Below are positions 60,266-64,000 of a DNA stretch of 64,000 bases, in pieces. How positions within the stretch are numbered: position 1 is the stretch's first letter; every line of letters begins with the position of its first letter. This DNA is from UBA2112 sp964488555. Lineage in GTDB: Bacteria > Patescibacteriota > Saccharimonadia > Saccharimonadales > Saccharimonadaceae. The translations under genes and the position numbers were made by a program. The stretch is from assembly GCA_964488555.1 (NCBI GenBank), contig CAZAUF010000006.1:12806-76805 (forward strand), written 5' to 3'. Under the pieces are notes generated by a model. That model did not search any database, was not told the origin of the DNA, and saw nothing but the letters and a program-made list of their open reading frames with translations.

Positions 60266-60366
60266 AAGTCTAAAAAGACTCCTTCCTAAAATATATTTCT
60301 GCGGCACTCAATAGTAATAAAGCGTCACAAGATTGTCTCTATTGTAACACTAGTGGAAGATTTCGT

Positions 60367-60765
60367 CTACCTGTAGAGGATTTCTGCACTCGCTCGACGA
60401 GATTGTATATACGCTATTGAGACGCCCAGCAGTATAGCAAACGCAATGCCGCTCAGCATATTGTCGGCAGGACCTGTCTCTGGAAGCGGCGTACGAGGTG
60501 CTGTAGGCACAGTAGGGGATTTAGAACTTTCAGGTTTAGTACTCTTGCTAGATGCAGGCGACTTGGACGGCGAAGTTTCAGCCTGTTGAGATGGAGAGGA
60601 AGCTGGCTTATTGCTCGTAGTCGCTACTGGTCCGTTGGGCATAGATCTGTCAGTACCTTGACGATGAAGCATATATAAACCGCCCGTCACGAGTCCTACT
60701 AGCACAATACCCACTATTAAAAACGATACTACGGACCCACTTTGTCTTACCTGCTCACTCACCAT
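60367..60765 (-). CDS. LPETG-type cell-wall-sorted protein with Ser/Pro/Lys stalk
   Basis: 132 residues: N-terminal membrane/signal segment (~12-32, VSFLIVGIVLVGLVTGGLYM), a Ser/Thr/Pro/Lys-rich stalk (~45-95), then the sorting signal LPETG followed by a hydrophobic stretch (MLSGIAFAILLGVSIAYI) and basic tail (SRRASAEILYR). This is a class A sortase substrate. The absence of a globular domain suggests a spacer or small stalk protein. No sortase is visible in the window. No Shine-Dalgarno was evident. Confidence 0.82.
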   Translation of the reverse strand: MVSEQVRQSGSVVSFLIVGIVLVGLVTGGLYMLHRQGTDRSMPNGPVATTSNKPASSPSQQAETSPSKSPASSKSTKPESSKSPTVPTAPRTPLPETGPADNMLSGIAFAILLGVSIAYIQSRRASAEILYR

Positions 60766-60845
60766 AATTCACTTCCCTTATTACCCCTATTATACAGGTG
60801 TTTCCAAGAGAGAGCAAATCACTGCCAACTTATTGCACAACATGG

Positions 60846-60851
60846 TACACT
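60846..60851 (+). promoter_or_regulatory. -10 element of the ROK gene (leaderless start)
   Basis: TGG-TACACT, 6 nt, ATG at 60858. Confidence 0.55.
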
Positions 60852-60857
60852 AGATGC

Positions 60858-61670
60858 ATGATCGTAGCGGTTGACACAGGAGGGACTAAAACACTCGTGA
60901 CTATGTTTTCACGAGACGGCGTTGCTGGCAAAATGATAAAATTCGAAACCCCCAAAAAAGAAGCTGACTACGTAAAAACTTTGCGTGAAGTACTCCGAAC
61001 AAACTATGGTGGACAACGAATAGAAGCAATTGTCGTCGCCATGCCTGGCATTACTAAAGGCGGGGTTGCCGTCTGGTGTAATCGATTGAGATGGAAAGAT
61101 TTTGATGTCATCGCTGCACTCAAAGGGATCTTGGGGCCAGCTCCTATTTATGTTGAGAATGACGCTAATCTCGCTGGTCTCGCGGAAACAAGGTCTCGTT
61201 CACCAATGCCAGTATCATCTCTATACGTAACCGTCAGCACAGGCATAGGGACTGGTATTATTACAAACGGCAAGATTGATCCTGGACTACGCCTCAGCGA
61301 AGGGGGTCGCATGCTGGTAGAATTCGATGGATCGGTTCGAGAATGGGAATCATTCGCGAGTGGGCGGGCTATCTACGAAACCTATGAGAGTTACGCACGT
61401 GACATCACCAACGAAAAAACGTGGGACGAAATTGCTGACCGTATCAGCAGAGGCTTCTTGGCAGCCATACCAATGCTTCAGACAGATGTCATCATTATTG
61501 GAGGAAGTATTGGTACATATTTTGAAAATTACTCGAAACAACTCAAAACTATTTTGCGAAAACACCTACCCCCGCATATTCCGTGCCCACCTATTCTTAA
61601 AGCGAAACATCCGGAAGAGGCGGTAATCTATGGATGCTACTATTATGCCGTCGACGCACTCGATAATTAA
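60858..61670 (+). CDS. ROK-family sugar kinase/regulator, short
   Basis: 270 residues from MIVAVDTGGTKTLV (a longer in-frame start is rejected because it overlaps the promoter). N-terminal phosphate loop VDTGGTKTLV, catalytic Asp in YVENDANLAGLAETRSRSPM and the ATP loop VSTGIGTGIITNGKIDPG. The zinc motif CxCGxxGCxE of typical glucokinase-type ROK proteins is missing (the region reads EGGRMLVEFDGSVREWESFA). It may act on glucose or another hexose. Its last 41 nt overlap the next gene. Confidence 0.87.
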   Translation: MIVAVDTGGTKTLVTMFSRDGVAGKMIKFETPKKEADYVKTLREVLRTNYGGQRIEAIVVAMPGITKGGVAVWCNRLRWKDFDVIAALKGILGPAPIYVENDANLAGLAETRSRSPMPVSSLYVTVSTGIGTGIITNGKIDPGLRLSEGGRMLVEFDGSVREWESFASGRAIYETYESYARDITNEKTWDEIADRISRGFLAAIPMLQTDVIIIGGSIGTYFENYSKQLKTILRKHLPPHIPCPPILKAKHPEEAVIYGCYYYAVDALDN

Positions 61671-62112
61671 CAAGTTGCGAACTGATTTTTCTCAATTTAA
61701 TTTCGAGTATGCAGACGAGTTCTGTTGGTCTTCGACAAGCAATACGATTTATATCAACCCCAATGTACCCGATGGCCATGCATACATATTGCACGAACTG
61801 AGTCATGCATTGCTTGGCCATAGAGGCTATGAGAGAGATATCGAGCTCATCAAGCTAGAGCGTGATGCCTGGGAGTACGCACAAAATGTCCTCTCTCGAA
61901 CATATGAGCTTGCAATAAGCAATCAAACTGTACAGGATAACCTGGACACATATCGTCATTGGCTCCATACACGCAGTATTTGTCCGGAATGTGAAGCCAA
62001 CGGCCTCCAAACTAAAAGTCAAGCCTATCGATGTATTGCTTGTGGACATGCATGGAAAGTAAACGAAGCACGTCTATGTGCCCTACGTAGATATTCTCTC
62101 CGAACAAAATAA
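61630..62112 (+). CDS. HELSH zinc-peptidase-like protein with zinc ribbon
   Basis: 160 residues. HELSHALLGH (55-64) is an HExxH-type gluzincin motif like the IrrE/ImmA and SprT-like families; a C-terminal zinc ribbon has C118, C121, C135 and C138 (ICPECEANG, CIACGHAW). No membrane segment, so cytosolic. A second ATG five codons in is also possible. Overlaps the ROK gene by 41 nt, suggesting a common transcript. Substrate unknown; ImmA-like proteins cleave phage or ICE repressors, SprT-like proteins cleave DNA-protein crosslinks. Confidence 0.8.
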   Translation: MDATIMPSTHSIINKLRTDFSQFNFEYADEFCWSSTSNTIYINPNVPDGHAYILHELSHALLGHRGYERDIELIKLERDAWEYAQNVLSRTYELAISNQTVQDNLDTYRHWLHTRSICPECEANGLQTKSQAYRCIACGHAWKVNEARLCALRRYSLRTK

Positions 62113-62132
62113 CCCCCAAGAGGGGTTATTTT
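62106..62132. terminator. Bidirectional intrinsic terminator
   Basis: AAAATAACCCC / GGGGTTATTTT 11-bp perfect stem with a 5-nt loop, covering the stop codon of the upstream gene, ahead of the convergent KGG gene end. Confidence 0.9.
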
Positions 62133-62147
62133 GTTCTTGTAGAGTGG

Positions 62148-62357
62148 CTAAGCTGCCTTAGAAGCAGACTTCTTTGTGCGGCGGCTAATCATACCACCCT
62201 TGCGGCCCGCTATGCGAGCAAGCTCGGGATTCGCGGCAAAGCCACCAGTGTGACCAGCACGACCACCTTTGGCACCGATCTTAGCATAAAAGTCAGAGCC
62301 GTGTTTTGCTTTGTTGGTTGCAGCAGCTTTCATGCCGCCAGCTTTTGTTCCTGCCAT
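62148..62357 (-). CDS. KGG-motif small basic protein (general stress-like)
   Basis: 69 residues, Gly/Lys/Ala-rich, with two KGG-type units: FYAKIGAKGGRAGHTGGFAA and LARIAGRKGGMISRRTKK. The KGG/'stress-induced bacterial acidophilic repeat' family includes B. subtilis GsiB-like and E. coli YciG proteins; function unclear. AAAGGAG lies 7 nt before the ATG. Expression is probably high: it has the best promoter in the window. Confidence 0.85.
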   Translation of the reverse strand: MAGTKAGGMKAAATNKAKHGSDFYAKIGAKGGRAGHTGGFAANPELARIAGRKGGMISRRTKKSASKAA

Positions 62358-62444
62358 TGCAAGTCTCCTTTACTTATGAAGAGCCCGTCTACTTACAGTA
62401 GTCGAGCCCTCCGGTTACCTCACATATGCTATGTGTATAAATTC

Positions 62445-62473
62445 ATTTTAGCATAGCATATTCGTTTTGTCAA
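62445..62473 (-). promoter_or_regulatory. Very strong promoter of the KGG protein
   Basis: TTGACA (62473-62468), 17-bp spacer, TGC-TAAAAT (62450-62445): perfect -35 and near-perfect -10. The ~80-nt leader has small hairpins (CACATA/TATGTG, CTACT/AGTAG). Confidence 0.8.
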
Positions 62474-62529
62474 TATTTACAATGAGCATTTTGATTTCAT
62501 AAGTAGACTTGCATATATGCGTACGGTGG

Positions 62530-62662
62530 TATAAGATAGAGGTTGTTCGTTGTCCAAGCGAACGTTGGTCTATTGCGAGACCAACATGACACCTGTTTGG
62601 ACTTATCAAAAACAAATAAGTCCAACTAAAAACGACCATCACTGCGAGTATGGTCGTTTTTT
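62530..62662 (+). ncRNA. Candidate small structured RNA with own promoter and terminator
   Basis: A promoter-like TGG-TATAAG at 62530-62535 (CTTGCA 16 bp upstream) precedes ~120 nt with no ORF. Four hairpins follow in line: GTTCG/CGAAC (62545-62563), GTTGGTCT/AGACCAAC (62564-62585, 8 bp), TTGGACTTAT/ATAAGTCCAA (62597-62625, 10 bp) and a terminator stem of 12 bp (62628-62661) with a T-run. No gene lies downstream on this strand. It matches no RNA class I recognise. The next gene is convergent, so the terminator may serve both. Confidence 0.5.
62628..62662. terminator. Bidirectional intrinsic terminator
   Basis: AAAAACGACCAT / ATGGTCGTTTTT 12-bp stem with a 10-nt loop; T-runs on both sides. 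It ends the candidate sRNA (plus) and probably the 62747 gene (minus). Confidence 0.85.
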
Positions 62663-62746
62663 GTTTCACAGAATCATTTACATAGTGATTTGGTAAATGA
62701 TACGTTTGTTTTTTATATACAGAGCGTGCTGTCAGAGGCACTACCG

Positions 62747-63244
62747 CTACACACCGATAAATGTCATGCCAAACAGCAACAGTACGAGAGCGAGACTCAG
62801 TATGATAACTGTGCCTACACCGCCTGTCTTTCGAATATACTTACGCACCTCAGCTCTCATAGTTCCCGGTTTTTCTTGGCTTTTCAGCCACGTACTGACT
62901 GCATATAGTACCGTTACTGTGATTATAATCAGTAAAGCCGTAGCTAACACTCCAACTTTGATGACTAAAAGTACAATAATCGCTGCCATAGCAATTGTCG
63001 CAATACCCGCTTTAGCAATAATAAGTGCGATATCGTAGACGTCAAATGCGTGCATTGATGTCTCTACACGGTTTGTCATCGTAGCGTGTATCTCTCTGTC
63101 GACAACTGACTTATGGTATCGCTCCTTGCCAAGACGTTGCAGCAAATTGAGCAAGAGTTTCAATATTATCAAATAAAGCAGTATAAGAAGACCGTACGCA
63201 AAAAGTGAAGGTAGCCCGACACTACTGTCAGATAGTGATTCCAT
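62747..63244 (-). CDS. Small polytopic membrane protein, unknown function
   Basis: 165 residues with four likely membrane segments (~13-33, ~78-96, ~98-115 and ~145-163) and two cytosolic loops. The first loop (~36-68) is charged (RLGKERYHKSVVDREIHATM). No recognised family. TATAAT lies 6 nt before the ATG with no Shine-Dalgarno. It lies next to the rRNA operon. Confidence 0.75.
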   Translation of the reverse strand: MESLSDSSVGLPSLFAYGLLILLYLIILKLLLNLLQRLGKERYHKSVVDREIHATMTNRVETSMHAFDVYDIALIIAKAGIATIAMAAIIVLLVIKVGVLATALLIIITVTVLYAVSTWLKSQEKPGTMRAEVRKYIRKTGGVGTVIILSLALVLLLFGMTFIGV

Positions 63245-63250
63245 AGCGAT

Positions 63251-63256
63251 ATTATA
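63251..63256 (-). promoter_or_regulatory. -10 element of the 62747-63244 gene (leaderless start)
   Basis: TATAAT, 6 nt, ATG on the minus strand; a TTAAAA lies 17 bp upstream. Confidence 0.6.
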
Positions 63257-63310
63257 ACCTATACTGATTTTCCTTTTAAAAAGTCATACTCCGCATGTCA
63301 CCAATTAAGA

Positions 63311-63339
63311 ATAAGACCCTCCTATTCGGAGGGTCTTAT
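63311..63339 (-). terminator. rRNA operon terminator
   Basis: ATAAGACCCTCC / GGAGGGTCTTAT 12-bp perfect stem, 5-nt loop, 7 nt after the 5S 3' end, followed by a T-rich stretch on the minus strand. Confidence 0.85.
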
Positions 63340-63345
63340 TATAAT

Positions 63346-63452
<107 letters not shown>

Positions 63453-63698
63453 AGTAAGGCTTTGTGGCACTTGTTCCTGATATAGCAAATCAGTGGGCCA
63501 AAGCCTCGCTTCGATGACCATTTTGAACGTCTGCAAGTCAGCTGGACTCGGTGGTGAGTCTGCGAGCAGATATACAAACTTGGACACGGTTGTAAGTCAA
63601 CTTTTTAAGATCAACGCTGATGTGATGATACACACCAATTACTAGTTAAGTCTACCTCATCACTGCTGTCAAGAGTCTTGACTTTAGTGACAAGGACA
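63453..63698 (-). other. 23S-5S intergenic spacer
   Basis: About 245 nt between 23S and 5S with no tRNA that I can fold. It holds an imperfect inverted repeat (AGGCTTTG near 63457-63465 with AAAGCCT near 63499-63505) likely to be a processing stem, and a short GTCAAG/CTTGAC hairpin near 63669-63683 just past the 23S end. Confidence 0.6.
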
Positions 63699-64000
63699 TA
63701 AAAAGGCAATGCCTCTATTAGTACGCTTCAGCTCCATACATTACTGCACTTCCACCTTGCGCCTATCAACCTGATCGTCTTTCAGGGAGGTCATAGGGAA
63801 ATCTCATCTTGAGGTTAGTTTCGCGCTTAATATGCTTTCAGCGCTTATCTAGACCGAACATAGCTACTCGACAATGCAGCAGGTGGCCACAATCGATACA
63901 CCAGAGGTTCGTTCACCCCGGTCCTCTCGTACTAGGGGCGGATCCTCTCAAATTTCCTGACGTCCGTACCGGATATAAACCGAACTGTCTCACGACGTTC
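63699..64000 (-). rRNA. rrl: 23S ribosomal RNA, 3' end (partial)
   Basis: The minus strand carries the sarcin-ricin loop AGTACGAGAGGACCGG (63933-63918) and downstream domain VI sequence. The 3' boundary near 63699 is estimated from the ACTAAT-to-end distance in other bacteria. The gene continues past the window edge. Confidence 0.93.

Noticed and set aside
63453..63698. tRNA in the 23S-5S spacer
   Set aside because: No acceptor/T-arm pair with a GTTCRANNC-type T loop could be folded; only processing-type stems are seen.

Overview
The window looks like a chromosomal segment of a Candidatus Saccharibacteria (TM7) or closely related Patescibacteria/CPR bacterium. This is inferred from protein recognition, not from a database search. 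Supporting signs are very tight gene packing, a short non-Zn SecA, many small membrane or surface proteins with no known family, KGG-motif and DUF5663-like proteins, a lone aminotransferase without a biosynthetic pathway, and a ROK-type kinase. UGA is used as a stop codon at several gene ends, which argues against the UGA-recoding Gracilibacteria/Absconditabacteria. No phage, IS element, CRISPR array or tRNA gene was seen.

Layout. 1-5.2 kb: secA, hpf, a methyltransferase and serS. 5.2-5.3 kb: an unexplained multi-stem element. 5.3-7.3 kb: a MacB-type ABC exporter. 7.4-12.5 kb: two orphan protein genes with near-consensus promoters, flanking lysS-ilvE. 12.5-16.8 kb: greA, proS, a CPBP protease, the site-2 protease rseP and frr. 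16.9-23 kb: an APH-like kinase, an EEP-family hydrolase, tsf-rpsB, an iron-permease-like protein, rpmE2 and prfA-prmC. 23-34 kb: envelope and chromosome functions (htrA, LytR-CpsA-Psr protein, lepB, parAB, rplU, galU, a CAP-domain protein and a large surface protein). 34-36.4 kb: small orphan proteins, one built of exact 22-residue repeats. 36.4-38.9 kb: a tandem array of cutinase-like N-terminal fragments alternating with membrane-anchored four-cysteine proteins. 38.9-43.5 kb: mpg, ileS with a T-box leader, VKOR and a thioredoxin-like protein. 43.5-48.5 kb: nrdR, ftsZ, ftsA and the map-adk-yqeY-rpsU operon. 48.6-57.3 kb: a Nat-type ABC exporter, recJ, a regulator, a phosphoribosyltransferase, priA and def-fmt. 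57.3-62.4 kb: infB, rpsA, an LPETG protein, a ROK kinase, a HELSH peptidase and a KGG protein. 62.5-64 kb: a candidate sRNA, a membrane protein, and the 3' end of an rRNA operon (23S, spacer, 5S) on the minus strand.

How the genes fit together. Translation dominates (four tRNA synthetases, S1, S2, S21, L21, L31B, EF-Ts, IF-2, RF1 and its methylase, RRF, deformylase, formyltransferase, methionine aminopeptidase). Division and partition (FtsA, FtsZ, ParAB) and the export/surface apparatus (SecA, LepB, HtrA, RseP, VKOR, LCP, sortase-type substrate) make up most of the rest. The surface proteins with conserved cysteines probably depend on the VKOR encoded a few kilobases away.

Two patterns run through the window. 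First, operon-leading genes repeatedly have a -10 hexamer 6-10 nt before the ATG and no Shine-Dalgarno, while internal genes carry a clear Shine-Dalgarno, so leaderless mRNAs look common. Second, several regions have RNA-like structure (5.2 kb, 42.4 kb, 62.6 kb), of which only the T-box at 42.4 kb matches a known class.
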